Translations under genes and position numbers: made by a program
DNA from: an uncultured Acidobacteriia bacterium
GTDB taxonomy: Bacteria > Acidobacteriota > Terriglobia > Bryobacterales > Bryobacteraceae
Assembly: GCA_903875575.1 (NCBI GenBank)
Contig: CAIQWJ010000074.1
Span: 156,004 to 220,003 of the forward strand
Reading direction: 5' to 3'
Length of the DNA: 64,000 bases
In this document: positions 19,395 to 27,315 of the stretch, one piece after another
How positions within the stretch are numbered: the first letter of the stretch is position 1
Layout of the letters: every line of letters begins with the position of its first letter
The notes under the pieces: model-generated
The model's input: the letters and a program-made list of their open reading frames with translations, nothing else
Told to the model about the DNA's origin: nothing
Database searches by the model: none

Positions 19395-19724
19395 GTAAAC
19401 CGGGTTCCTTCCCATTTGGTGCAAAATTCAGGGACGCGCCGTAATCGCGTCACGTTCCGCATATGCACGTGAGTGCGCTTTCTGGCGAATACTATATTCT
19501 AGCGGACTTCCTTCGCTGGCTCAATGTGACTCTGCCGCACAGGTGCCGTTCATCCGGCACTGAAGAACAGTGCGTAGCCGGAACATTCGCCAGATGTTCG
19601 CCCTACTGGTCTACGGCGGACCCGCCAAGTCTGGCCTTGGTCGCGTCGGTTCGTAGAGACATGCTTCGAAGTACCCTGAAGGGCGGGCATTCCAGCCACC
19701 AGCGGTAATGAGACAATCAATAAT
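19395..19724. other. intergenic region between divergent bamA and the membrane-protein gene
   Basis: About 330 bases containing the leader of bamA on the minus strand and of the gene at 19725 on the plus strand. Short reading frames here look like non-coding composition. An AT-richer patch around 19485-19505 is the likeliest place for the bamA promoter, but no confident -35/-10 pair was found. Confidence 0.4.
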
Positions 19725-20378
19725 GTGTTCCGGAACAGAAGGTTTGCGTGTCTTTTTCTGGGAATGTGGCTCGGCGCGGCGCTGGCCGTGGATTTTGTCG
19801 CCACGGAAGCATTTCCCGCCGTCGAGCACTACCTCGCAGATCGAGCAAACCTTGCCGCACGCTACCCGATAAAGGAAGAAGTGCCGCAGGCGCTGCGGGC
19901 GGTGATGCGCCGCAATGCCATGGAAGAGAAGGTTGTTGTGTTCGAGACCTGGGAATGGCTGCAGATTGGCGTGGCAGCCTGTTTCTTTTTTATCGTGCTC
20001 ATGGGAGACCGGCCACCCAGGTCCGTTTTGATTGCTGTTCCGGTGATGCTGGTCGTCGTTCTGCTGCAGCGTCTGGTCCTGACGCCGAATTTGACGGGCG
20101 CGGGGAGGGATTTGGCGGATGTTCCGGCGGCGGCGTTGGCTTCGAGTCCGGTTTCGACCCGATTCTGGGCGTTTCATGGCCTCTATTACGGTGCCGAAGT
20201 GTTCAAGCTGCTGCTCGGGGCGGGTGTTGGCGCGAGATTGATGATGCGCACATCTCGCTGGCAACGGAAAGAGGACGAGTCCGCGAAGGAGGGATCGACA
20301 GGAACCGATCCCTCCGCCGAGCCAGCGGAACCTCCCAAGCCCGGACAGCGCATCCGAAAGCGCCGAAGAGTCGTCTAA
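19725..20378 (+). CDS. integral membrane protein, DUF4149-like
   Basis: A 217-residue membrane protein with hydrophobic segments near residues 7-27, 80-95, 100-118 and 155-175, and a charged Pro/Lys-rich C-terminal tail (~180-217) ending RIRKRRRVV. The layout resembles the DUF4149/TMEM205-like group, whose function is unknown. A GTG start is used; the nearby ATGs are out of frame. Its stop lies nine bases before the rhomboid gene, so the two are likely one transcript. Confidence 0.6.
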   Translation: MFRNRRFACLFLGMWLGAALAVDFVATEAFPAVEHYLADRANLAARYPIKEEVPQALRAVMRRNAMEEKVVVFETWEWLQIGVAACFFFIVLMGDRPPRSVLIAVPVMLVVVLLQRLVLTPNLTGAGRDLADVPAAALASSPVSTRFWAFHGLYYGAEVFKLLLGAGVGARLMMRTSRWQRKEDESAKEGSTGTDPSAEPAEPPKPGQRIRKRRRVV

Positions 20379-20386
20379 CCAACTAA

Positions 20387-21205
20387 ATGGATAACCGCCG
20401 CATGTGCCCGAATTGCCGGGCCTTCATCACAAACAGTGACCGTACGTGTCCGTACTGCGGCAACCCGGTAGGAGCGCGCGCCATCGATTTGCGGGCACCC
20501 GGCGACATTCTGGGCGGCCTGATTCCGGCCGAGAAGTTCACCACCGTCATCATTCTGCTGATCAATCTCGCGTTTTTCGTTGCCACCACGTGGTTTGGAC
20601 GTTCGGTAGGAGACGGCCCGTCTTTGTGGGCTTTCGGGGCCAAGTTCGGCCCCAGCATCTGGACAAATCACCAGTATTGGCGGCTGGTCACGGCCGGCTT
20701 TCTGCATGCCAACATGATGCACATTGCCTTCAACAGCTGGGCGCTGTGGGTGCTATGTGCGCAGGTGGAGGAGATATTCGCAACGCCGCGATTCCTCGTG
20801 ATTTACTTTGCCAGCACTGTTGGGGGCTTTTATCTGAGTGCGCGGCTGAATCCGTCTCTCTCGATTGGCGCGTCGGCCGGAATCATGGGCCTCATCGGTG
20901 CCATGGTGGCTTTTGGTGCAGCGAATCGCTCGTCGTTAGGTCGCCAGATTCGGAATCACTACCTGGGCTGGCTCGGCTTTAATCTGGTTTGGGGTTTCCT
21001 ACCCGGCTCACAGGTGGATAACTGGGCCCACATCGGCGGCTTTGCGGGCGGCTTTGCGATTGCGTACATCGCGGGCACGCCCATCCGGTCTACCCGAGCC
21101 AGAGAAGCCCTGTGGCGCGTCATTGCCGCGCTCTGCGTTCTAATCACCGTCTATTGTTTCTGGCTGATGTACCACAACTTTCCGACTGCGGACCAGTTAC
21201 AGTAA
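20387..21205 (+). CDS. rhomboid family intramembrane serine protease with N-terminal zinc ribbon
   Basis: A 272-residue protein. Residues 7-24 form a zinc ribbon (C7-x2-C10 and C21-x2-C24). Six hydrophobic helices follow from ~50 to 260. The catalytic pair is visible: S163 in GASAG of TM4 and H215 in WAHIGGFAGG of TM6; the loop-1 WR motif appears as YWRLVTAGFLH and the TM2 motif as HANMMHIAFNSWAL. It should cleave transmembrane segments of substrate proteins in the inner membrane. The cytoplasmic zinc ribbon is common in environmental bacterial rhomboids and may recruit substrate. Its substrate is unknown. Confidence 0.93.
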   Translation: MDNRRMCPNCRAFITNSDRTCPYCGNPVGARAIDLRAPGDILGGLIPAEKFTTVIILLINLAFFVATTWFGRSVGDGPSLWAFGAKFGPSIWTNHQYWRLVTAGFLHANMMHIAFNSWALWVLCAQVEEIFATPRFLVIYFASTVGGFYLSARLNPSLSIGASAGIMGLIGAMVAFGAANRSSLGRQIRNHYLGWLGFNLVWGFLPGSQVDNWAHIGGFAGGFAIAYIAGTPIRSTRAREALWRVIAALCVLITVYCFWLMYHNFPTADQLQ

Positions 21206-21211
21206 ACCGTC

Positions 21212-22315
21212 TCAGCCCAGCATCTGAATCAACGCCTGAATGTAGCCGAACGCGAAAGCAAACGCCTGCGCGCCACCTGTATCGCCGGGGATCGTGGGGA
21301 CGTGGTCCGGCATCAACATGTACGGATACCCCACTTCCTGATACGTTTTTATGGCCTCAATCATGTTGACGCTGCCGGCATCCGGGAAGGTCTCCTGGAA
21401 GTCGCCAAAACCACCCTTGATGTTGCGGAAGTGGACATTGAAGATCTTCTTCCGGGTGCCGAAATAACGAATCAGATCGTGAATCTCGCGGTTTGGGTCG
21501 CGCAGCATCTCCGATATCGTGCCCTGGCAGAAATTCAGCCCGTGATACGGACTTTCGTGCATCGCGACGAACTTCTTCAGGCCGTCAGGCGACCCCAGCA
21601 CCGTATGAACACCGCGAAAGCCTTCCGGCTCCGGCATGCCTGGATCGTGCGGATGACACGCCATTCGCACTTTCTCTTCGGTAGCTACCGGAATCACGCG
21701 CTCCAGAAAGTAGTCGATGCGCTCCCAGTAGGCGTCGGCACTCACAGGGCCAGCTTCCGTCAGCCGGTCTTTGTCTGTCAGCTGCGCCACGGCTTTCTGA
21801 TAGTTCCACGTGCTGTACTGGCTCTCGCCGCGCCCCTTTGTGCGACCAATCCGCACCACGCCAAGGATGCTCATGTTGTATTTGATGGCGGGAATCCCCG
21901 CCTTCGCGCAGTTCCGGATCATCTGCTGGATCTGTTCAAGCTGCCGGTCGCGCAGCGGACTCTGCCCCAGCATGATGGCGCCCATCTGGGCGGCCGAGAT
22001 GTAGGCCGAAGGCAGCGGAATCGGCACCATGTCCAGCGTGATACCGTGCTTCGCCACGCGGTCCTTCAGGCGCGATAGCCCGTCCACCGACCACTTCTCG
22101 TCCAGTTGCGGCGAGATATCGGCGCTGCAGATGTGCTCAATCCCGAAGGACGACATCACACTGAGCACCTCGTCTTTGTCCGAATGCTGCGTGCCGATGT
22201 ACATCGTGGCCTTGCGGGGAGCCGCGGACGGCGTAGTCCCGGCAGTCTGTGCGAGTGCGGCCGGAGCCAGCGCGAGGGCTCCTCCGGCGGTTTGGAAGAA
22301 TTTTCGTCGATCCAT
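21212..22315 (-). CDS. mannonate dehydratase-like TIM-barrel protein with Tat signal
   Basis: A 367-residue protein. The twin-arginine motif DRRKFF and hydrophobic stretch to AALAQ (~residues 1-23) indicate Tat export, unusual for UxuA, which is cytoplasmic in enteric bacteria. The body matches the UxuA/PF03786 TIM barrel: IPAIKYNMSILG, RMACHPHDPGMP (metal-binding Cys/His), SPYHGLNFCQGT, and KIFNVHFRNIKGGFGDFQE. UxuA dehydrates D-mannonate to 2-keto-3-deoxygluconate. No uronate-pathway genes lie nearby, so the in vivo substrate is uncertain. The start at 22315 is set by the signal peptide. It is convergent with the rhomboid gene. Confidence 0.82.
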   Translation of the reverse strand: MDRRKFFQTAGGALALAPAALAQTAGTTPSAAPRKATMYIGTQHSDKDEVLSVMSSFGIEHICSADISPQLDEKWSVDGLSRLKDRVAKHGITLDMVPIPLPSAYISAAQMGAIMLGQSPLRDRQLEQIQQMIRNCAKAGIPAIKYNMSILGVVRIGRTKGRGESQYSTWNYQKAVAQLTDKDRLTEAGPVSADAYWERIDYFLERVIPVATEEKVRMACHPHDPGMPEPEGFRGVHTVLGSPDGLKKFVAMHESPYHGLNFCQGTISEMLRDPNREIHDLIRYFGTRKKIFNVHFRNIKGGFGDFQETFPDAGSVNMIEAIKTYQEVGYPYMLMPDHVPTIPGDTGGAQAFAFAFGYIQALIQMLG

Positions 22316-22529
22316 AGTTAAAAGACAGCTTATCTCTTGCCTCTTGGCCGCGTGGTGCGTCATATTTAGATCAGGCCCCGAAGTACGCCCCAAACGGCTA
22401 AAAAGAAGCAATGTAGAGCGCAGCCATTTTCCGGTTTTCGCTTTCCCCCGCCAGCCACCCTGTGTGGTGCGTGTGGGGAGCTGTCTGGGCGTCTTTTCAG
22501 GCTCATCGCGACGCAGCGGGCAGACGATC

Positions 22530-23777
22530 ATGACGGCGGAATCCAACGAAATCCTGTTCTTTACCGAGCTCGCCGGCCTTCCTGTCTTCGATCTGAAACA
22601 TCGCAGAATCGGCCGCGTTCGCGACGCCGCCATTGTGCCGCTGATCCACCCTTCGCGGGTTGACCGCTTTCTGGTGGGTGCCGGGGCCTCCTGGCTCTCC
22701 GTCCGTTACGATCAGATCGCCAGCATTTCACTTGCGGGGATCCACCTTTCGAACGAAAGACTGTATCCGTACCACTCGGACGAATACATGCTCCGCATCC
22801 AGCGCGATCTGCTGGATCAGCAGATCATCGACGTGAACGGACGCAAAGTGGTCCGCGTCAACGACGTGACTTTTGAAGTGCGGCGCGACGAACGCGAATC
22901 GCTTTCCGTGCTCGAAGTCGACGTTGGGGTTCGCAGTATCTTCCGCCGTTTGATGCAGGGCGTCCTGCCGTCCCGCGCGGTCCGCCGCCTGCAACGCTCT
23001 ATCCCGCCGAATTCGATCCGTTGGGATTTCTGCAACATTGTAGAGGCCGACCCGCAGCGGCGGCTGCGCCTGAATATTTCGCACGACAAGCTGGAGACCA
23101 TGCATCCGGCCGATCTGGCGGACATCGTGGAAGAGCTATCGCCGGCCGACCGCGAGGCAATCATCGGCACCATCGATAGCGAGGTGGCGGCGGAAGCGCT
23201 TTCCGAAATCGACCCGAAGATGCAGGCCAGTATTCTGGAAGCGCTGGAGCCAGAAGTGGCTGCGGACATCGTCGACGAAATGGCCCCGGATCAGGCAGCA
23301 GACGCGCTTGGTGAACTGGAAGACGAGACCTCGGCCGAGATCCTGGAAGAAATGGAGACCGAGCCGGTTTCCGATGTGAAGGAACTGCTGGAATACGACG
23401 AAGATACGGCGGGCGGCATGATGAACACTGAAGCCATCGTTCTTCCTGAGCACACCACGCTGTCCGCGGCCATGGTACAACTTCGGGAGCACGAGGATCT
23501 GCTCGAAAATACCCACGTACTCTTCCTTTCCGATGGCGCTGGACGCATTACCGCCACCGTTCAGTTGGCTCGCCTGTTCCTGGCCGACGGTGAGACGCGC
23601 ATGAAAGACCTGGCGATGGGCCGCCTGATTTCAACCCGGCCCGATGAGAAACAGAAGCGGGTCACCGAGCTTTTCGACAAATACAATCTGCTGGCCCTGC
23701 CGGTGCTGGAAGACGATGGCTCGCTTGCCGGCGTCATCACGGCAGACGACGTGATTTCCGTCCTGAGGAAGAAGTAA
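22530..23777 (+). CDS. soluble MgtE N-domain / CBS protein with PRC-barrel-like N-terminus
   Basis: A 415-residue cytoplasmic protein. Residues ~10-160 contain two PRC-barrel-like units (LPVFDLKHRRIGRVRDA; IIDVNGRKVVRVNDV). Residues ~185-280 are a right-handed helical MgtE intracellular N-domain (HPADLADIVEELSPADR, then repeated acidic helices). Two CBS motifs occupy ~285-415 (YDEDTAGGMMNTEAIVL; LALPVLEDDGSLAGVITADDV). In MgtE channels these cytosolic parts sense Mg2+ and close the pore, but the MgtE membrane domain is absent. The stop is one base before the start of an Nramp-like transporter, so it probably acts as that transporter's metal sensor or gate in trans. Confidence 0.88.
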   Translation: MTAESNEILFFTELAGLPVFDLKHRRIGRVRDAAIVPLIHPSRVDRFLVGAGASWLSVRYDQIASISLAGIHLSNERLYPYHSDEYMLRIQRDLLDQQIIDVNGRKVVRVNDVTFEVRRDERESLSVLEVDVGVRSIFRRLMQGVLPSRAVRRLQRSIPPNSIRWDFCNIVEADPQRRLRLNISHDKLETMHPADLADIVEELSPADREAIIGTIDSEVAAEALSEIDPKMQASILEALEPEVAADIVDEMAPDQAADALGELEDETSAEILEEMETEPVSDVKELLEYDEDTAGGMMNTEAIVLPEHTTLSAAMVQLREHEDLLENTHVLFLSDGAGRITATVQLARLFLADGETRMKDLAMGRLISTRPDEKQKRVTELFDKYNLLALPVLEDDGSLAGVITADDVISVLRKK

Positions 23778-23778
23778 G

Positions 23779-25023
23779 ATGCAGGGTCTGGTGAGCCGCT
23801 GGAAGCGGCATCTCCTGGTCTTTCTCGCCGTGCTGGGCCCCGGCTTCATCACCGCCATGGTGGACAACGATTCCGGCGGCATTCTGACTTATTCGTCGGC
23901 CGGTGCCCGCTGGGGCTATCTGCCGCTCTGGACGTTGGCACCCATTACCCTGGCACTGATCGTCTCGCAGGAAATGTGTTCCCGCATGGGGGCCGTTACG
24001 GGCAAAGGCCTTTCGGATCTGATCCGCGAAGAGTTCGGCCTGCGGATCACGTTCGGCATCATGACATTGCTGGTCATCGCGAATCTGACCAACGTCATGG
24101 CGGAATTCGCGGGCGTAGCCATCTCGCTCGATCTGTTCGGCATCAGCAAATTCATTTCGGTGCCGATTGTGGCCGCGTTCGTCTGGTTCCTGGCCGTCAA
24201 GGGGAATTACGACAAAGTGGAGAAGATCTTCCTTTTCTCGTGCTCTATCTTCGTGGTCTACATCATCGCGGGCATTCTGATTAAGCCCGACTGGAAACAG
24301 GCGATGATCTACAGCGTCAAGCCGAAATTGATTCTGGACAAGGACTACATCAAGATGCTGATCGCCATGGTGGGGACCACCATCGCGCCGTGGATGCAGT
24401 TCTACCAGCAATCTGCGGTGGTGGAGAAAGGCATCAGCACAAAGGACTACCGCGAGTCCCGGGTGGAAGTGATCGTTGGCTGTATTCTCACGTCAGTGAT
24501 TGCGTTCTTCATCATCGTGGCCTGTGCCGGTGCATATCGCGATCATCCGACTGACATCGATTCCGCAGCCCAGGCGGCACTGGCGCTCAAGCCGTTCGGG
24601 GTTTACACGTATCTGCTGTTTAGCGCGGGCCTGTTGAATGCCTCGGTCTTCGCTGCCTGCATCCTGCCGCTCTCCACTGCGTATTCGGTGTGCGAAGGTC
24701 TGGGCTTTGAATCGGGCGTGAATAAGACGTGGAAAGAGGCGCCTGCTTTCTACTGGTTGTATACGCTCCTGATCGTCGGCAGCGCCCTGATCGTACTGAT
24801 GCCGAAATTCGACATGGTGAAGAACATCCTGTATTCGCAGGTTCTGAATGGCATGCTGTTGCCGTTCATTCTGATCTTCATGATCCTGCTGATTAACAGA
24901 TATGCGCTGATGAAGGAGTGGGTGAATCCGCGTGCGTACAACATCGTGGCGTGGGCTACCGTAATCATCGTGATCGGCATGACCGTGGCGCTGACCGGCA
25001 TTACCATTCGGGACGGAAGATAA
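23779..25023 (+). CDS. Nramp-related divalent cation transporter (Mg-type variant likely)
   Basis: A 414-residue protein with eleven hydrophobic segments of the SLC11/LeuT fold. TM1 carries GPGFITAMVDNDSGG: by alignment on the following AGA, the usual DPGN becomes D31-S-G-G34. In TM6 the metal-site region reads TTIAPWMQFYQQS, so the signature methionine is A203 (A-P-W). Canonical Nramp proteins use that Met to prefer soft metals such as Mn2+ and Fe2+; its loss is a known feature of the Mg2+-transporting Nramp branch. Pairing with an MgtE-type sensor fits magnesium. Both coupling spacings (1 and 3 bases to its neighbours) suggest one operon. Confidence 0.88.
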   Translation: MQGLVSRWKRHLLVFLAVLGPGFITAMVDNDSGGILTYSSAGARWGYLPLWTLAPITLALIVSQEMCSRMGAVTGKGLSDLIREEFGLRITFGIMTLLVIANLTNVMAEFAGVAISLDLFGISKFISVPIVAAFVWFLAVKGNYDKVEKIFLFSCSIFVVYIIAGILIKPDWKQAMIYSVKPKLILDKDYIKMLIAMVGTTIAPWMQFYQQSAVVEKGISTKDYRESRVEVIVGCILTSVIAFFIIVACAGAYRDHPTDIDSAAQAALALKPFGVYTYLLFSAGLLNASVFAACILPLSTAYSVCEGLGFESGVNKTWKEAPAFYWLYTLLIVGSALIVLMPKFDMVKNILYSQVLNGMLLPFILIFMILLINRYALMKEWVNPRAYNIVAWATVIIVIGMTVALTGITIRDGR

Positions 25024-25026
25024 ACA

Positions 25027-25356
25027 ATGATCGACGAACAAAGTTTTCGTAAGCTGTCGGAAGATGCGATTGAACAATTGCAACGGGCGCTGCTGAAGGC
25101 GGCTGACACGTACGATTTTGAGGTGGACAACAACCAGGGCGCATTGACCGTAGAGTTCGAAGATCCGCCAGCGCGGTTTGTGGTGAGCCCGAATGCGCCA
25201 GTGCGGCAAATCTGGGTTTCCGCGCGGGTAAAAAGTTTCAAGCTCGACTGGGACGAGGCGCGCTCGGCGTTCGTGCTGGCGGCGGATCAGCGGGATTTGA
25301 AGCAGTTGATGGCGGGCGTCATCGGCGAGCAACTGGGCGAAGAGATCACGCTGTAG
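25027..25356 (+). CDS. cyaY: frataxin-like protein (CyaY)
   Basis: A 109-residue protein of the frataxin fold: an acidic N-terminal helix (SFRKLSEDAIEQLQRALLKA), beta strands ending VEFEDPPARFVVSPNAPVRQIWVSAR, and the C-terminal helix LKQLMAGVIGEQLG. The length matches CyaY. Bacterial frataxin binds iron through the acidic ridge and modulates Fe-S cluster assembly at IscS. It is the last gene of the metal-transport operon, starting three bases after the transporter, which ties iron-sulfur supply to divalent cation uptake. No isc or suf genes are in the window. Confidence 0.85.
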   Translation: MIDEQSFRKLSEDAIEQLQRALLKAADTYDFEVDNNQGALTVEFEDPPARFVVSPNAPVRQIWVSARVKSFKLDWDEARSAFVLAADQRDLKQLMAGVIGEQLGEEITL

Positions 25357-25430
25357 CCCAGCATTTCGCAGCCCTTCTCCCTCGCAGGTTTTCTGTTTCG
25401 CAGCCCCGCGCGCAGCGCAGCTAATACCTC

Positions 25431-25445
25431 CTCCGAAAATCGGAG
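25431..25445 (+). terminator. short hairpin after cyaY, possible weak terminator
   Basis: Perfect 6-bp arms CTCCGA / TCGGAG with an AAA loop, followed by an AT-rich stretch but no real T tract. Placed 75 bases after the cyaY stop. Confidence 0.35.
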
Positions 25446-25601
25446 ATATTTACAACATTGAGCAAACCAGTTACGATACCTCTTCTACTTCGGAAGGTGC
25501 AGAGTCGCCGTTTTGCAGGAGTATCCGGGCTCCAAAATGCAAAAACCCCGCCGTTAGAGGGCAGGGTCTGCAAGTTTACGGAGTAGAAAGGAGGTGGTTG
25601 T

Positions 25602-25682
25602 ATGCGCCTTCTGTTGCTGTTAGTTTGTCTGATCCGATTCAGGAAACACGGTATTACGCTAAAGTTTGAAATCAAACTTTAG
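25602..25682 (+). CDS. tiny hydrophobic ORF (26 aa) with consensus RBS
   Basis: The ATG at 25602 follows AAAGGAGGTGGTTGT, an almost perfect Shine-Dalgarno at good spacing, far stronger than those of most genes here. The peptide begins MRLLLLLVCLIRFRKHG and ends in a TAG stop at 25680-25682 that is embedded in a 12-bp palindrome. It could be a leader peptide, a small membrane peptide, or part of a structured RNA. Just upstream is an imperfect hairpin (ACCCCGCC pairing with GGCAGGGT). No family is recognised and nothing obvious lies downstream on this strand until 26941. Confidence 0.4.
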   Translation: MRLLLLLVCLIRFRKHGITLKFEIKL

Positions 25683-25683
25683 C
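25658..25683. repeat. 12-bp inverted repeat
   Basis: The arms GCTAAAGTTTGA (25658-25669) and TCAAACTTTAGC (25672-25683) are perfectly complementary around an AA spacer. It covers the end of the tiny ORF. It could be an operator dyad or an RNA hairpin. Confidence 0.7.
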
Positions 25684-25695
25684 TAAAACCGAGGG

Positions 25696-25719
25696 GGCCA
25701 GCAGTGCGACCTGCTGGCC
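25696..25719 (-). terminator. GC-rich hairpin, terminator-like on the minus strand
   Basis: Arms GGCCAGCAG and CTGCTGGCC (25696-25704, 25711-25719) around a 6-base loop. Read on the minus strand it is followed by CCCTCGGTTTT, a weak terminator shape suited to the secreted-protein gene that ends at 25756. No T tract follows it on the plus strand. Confidence 0.45.
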
Positions 25720-25755
25720 TCCACAGCAACAATCTTACCATGATCCAGGTCCACT

Positions 25756-26916
25756 CTACCAACTGATCTCCTCGCCCCCCTCCAGCGTCAGGGAGAGAAT
25801 CTGATCTCCAGCATGATCCCATTCCACGGGGTAAAGCTTGCCATCGTGCAGCTTCTGCACCTTCAGTCCCGTGAGGACGGTACTTGGGTCTATGGCCGCT
25901 TTCGATAGGCGTATCGCCTGCTGCACCGAATTACCAGGTGGCAGGTCAAGCAGCGTACCGTTCACCCTTACTCGCATGTACGCGTTAATGCCGGTCCCGT
26001 GCGGCAGAACGCTATAAGTCGCGGGATCGGCGGTTTTCAGGAACCCCGCGGCGTCGCGCTGAAAGTCTGCGTCGCGTCTCCGCAACTCCTCCGGCGTGGG
26101 CGCTGAAAACACCACAAAATCGAAATCGTTGGTCGAAACTTTGGTCATCATGAAGAGTTCATACCAGCGCGCGTCCGGCCCAAAGGCGAACCGGCTGACG
26201 GTTGGAACCGCTGGGTGCTCAACGGTCGCGCCAACATGCGTTTCGGCACTCCGGGGCACAATTCGGAAGCCCGGCCCGGCATCCCGCGGCACCAGGTCAT
26301 ACCAATCGACCTCATAACCAATCACCGCAGGATTTGATTTCACCTCCACATCGATACTGCCTGGAGCCTTCCCTTCAGATGTAGAAATAACGTCGGCCAA
26401 GGCACCTGTCGGAGCACCGGGTTTCATGACGGGGGCCACCACGTTCAGCGATTGCACGGAACGCAGGTCCGTTCGACCCTGAAGTAACTGCCGCCGCCGC
26501 GCGAGCTCAAGCGGCAACGCGTCGACGATATTCTCCGCCAAATGGAAAGCTTCGTTGGCCGCGATGCAGCCCTGCTTCTCCAGTTCCACGGTCCATTCGA
26601 ACAGTTCCGCGCCAGTCGTGGCCGCTATAGCGTCGCGGGTGACCGTCACACGGACTGCGGAGCGGAGGCGTTGGACCGTGAGGCCATGGGGAGAGGCGGC
26701 GCAGGCGCCCTTTCCTGCCGGTGCCGAGACGCGCAGGACGGCGCGGTCGGCAGCTTTTTCCAGAATTCCGGGCGGCGCGAGCACTGGTGCCGCCGGGGTG
26801 GCCGAAAGCCGGAAGACCGTGGACGGATGCCCGCAGGCCATCTGGAATGCAGCCGCCAGAATCGCGATTGCCGGCACACGGCGACGGACCGCAAAAGATT
26901 TCGCTTGCAAAACCAT
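25756..26916 (-). CDS. secreted protein of unknown function, divergent from blaI
   Basis: A 386-residue protein with an N-terminal signal (residues ~10-30, PAIAILAAAFQMACG); the cysteine after the hydrophobic core could be lipidated, though the lipobox is imperfect. The body has repeated fibronectin-like or beta-sandwich strands (APVMKPGAPTGALADVIST, YEVDWYDLVPRDAG) and a C-terminal region (YMRVRVNGTLLDLPPGNSVQQAI) that looks like a periplasmic binding or adhesin fold. The reading frame is open much further upstream, but codons before 26916 overlap blaI and lack any signal peptide. Its start is 24 bases from that of blaI on the other strand, so it may share the BlaI operator. Function unknown. 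Confidence 0.7.
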   Translation of the reverse strand: MVLQAKSFAVRRRVPAIAILAAAFQMACGHPSTVFRLSATPAAPVLAPPGILEKAADRAVLRVSAPAGKGACAASPHGLTVQRLRSAVRVTVTRDAIAATTGAELFEWTVELEKQGCIAANEAFHLAENIVDALPLELARRRQLLQGRTDLRSVQSLNVVAPVMKPGAPTGALADVISTSEGKAPGSIDVEVKSNPAVIGYEVDWYDLVPRDAGPGFRIVPRSAETHVGATVEHPAVPTVSRFAFGPDARWYELFMMTKVSTNDFDFVVFSAPTPEELRRRDADFQRDAAGFLKTADPATYSVLPHGTGINAYMRVRVNGTLLDLPPGNSVQQAIRLSKAAIDPSTVLTGLKVQKLHDGKLYPVEWDHAGDQILSLTLEGGEEISW

Positions 26917-26925
26917 GCCACATAG

Positions 26926-26941
26926 TACTAAATAGTTAGTA
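26926..26941. promoter_or_regulatory. BlaI/MecI-type operator dyad
   Basis: TACTAAATAGTTAGTA is a dyad (TACTAA-N4-TTAGTA) in the 24 bases separating two divergent starts; its last base is the A of the blaI ATG. BlaI-family repressors bind short TA-rich dyads of this kind at their own promoter. Repressor bound here would cover the start of blaI and could also affect the divergent gene. No Shine-Dalgarno fits in front of blaI, so its mRNA may be nearly leaderless. Confidence 0.55.
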
Positions 26942-27315
26942 TGCGTAGCAAGAGCACCGTTCTCACCCAGCAGGAACTCGAAATCATGAAGGTCGTCTGG
27001 GAGCATGACACCGTCACGGTCCGCGAAGTTTACGAAACGCTGCTGAAGAAGCGTAAGGTCGCGTACACCACTGTCATGACCATGATGAAAATTCTGGAGC
27101 AGAAGAAATATCTGAAGAAGGACCAGACAGACCGCGCGCATGTTTACCGCCCCGCGCAACCGCGCCGCAAAGTCGTCGGCGATATGGTGCGCGATTTTGT
27201 GAATCGCGTCTTCAACGGGTCGGCCGAACCTCTCCTGGTGCATCTTGTGGAAGAACACGATCTCTCCCGCGAAGACCTGGCCGAGATTGCACGTATGCGG
27301 AAGGAAAAGCCATGA
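26941..27315 (+). CDS. BlaI/MecI/CopY family transcriptional repressor
   Basis: A 124-residue winged-helix regulator. The DNA-binding domain is at residues 1-75 (LTQQELEIMKVVWEHDTVTV, then TTVMTMMKILEQKKYLKK), followed by a short helical dimerisation region (~80-124). In the known pathway BlaI is inactivated by proteolysis triggered by its membrane M56 partner BlaR1. Here two M56 proteins follow, the first overlapping its stop by four bases. The operator-like dyad at its start suggests autoregulation. No beta-lactamase gene is nearby, so the controlled stress is probably something else. Confidence 0.93.
   Translation: MRSKSTVLTQQELEIMKVVWEHDTVTVREVYETLLKKRKVAYTTVMTMMKILEQKKYLKKDQTDRAHVYRPAQPRRKVVGDMVRDFVNRVFNGSAEPLLVHLVEEHDLSREDLAEIARMRKEKP

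Noticed and set aside
19463..19708. 81-codon plus-strand frame in the bamA leader
   Set aside because: It lies across the probable bamA promoter region, has no ribosome site, and lacks any hydrophobic or domain pattern.
25421..25675. 84-codon minus-strand frame in the structured region
   Set aside because: No ribosome site and no recognisable motif; it overlaps the hairpins and the tiny ORF.
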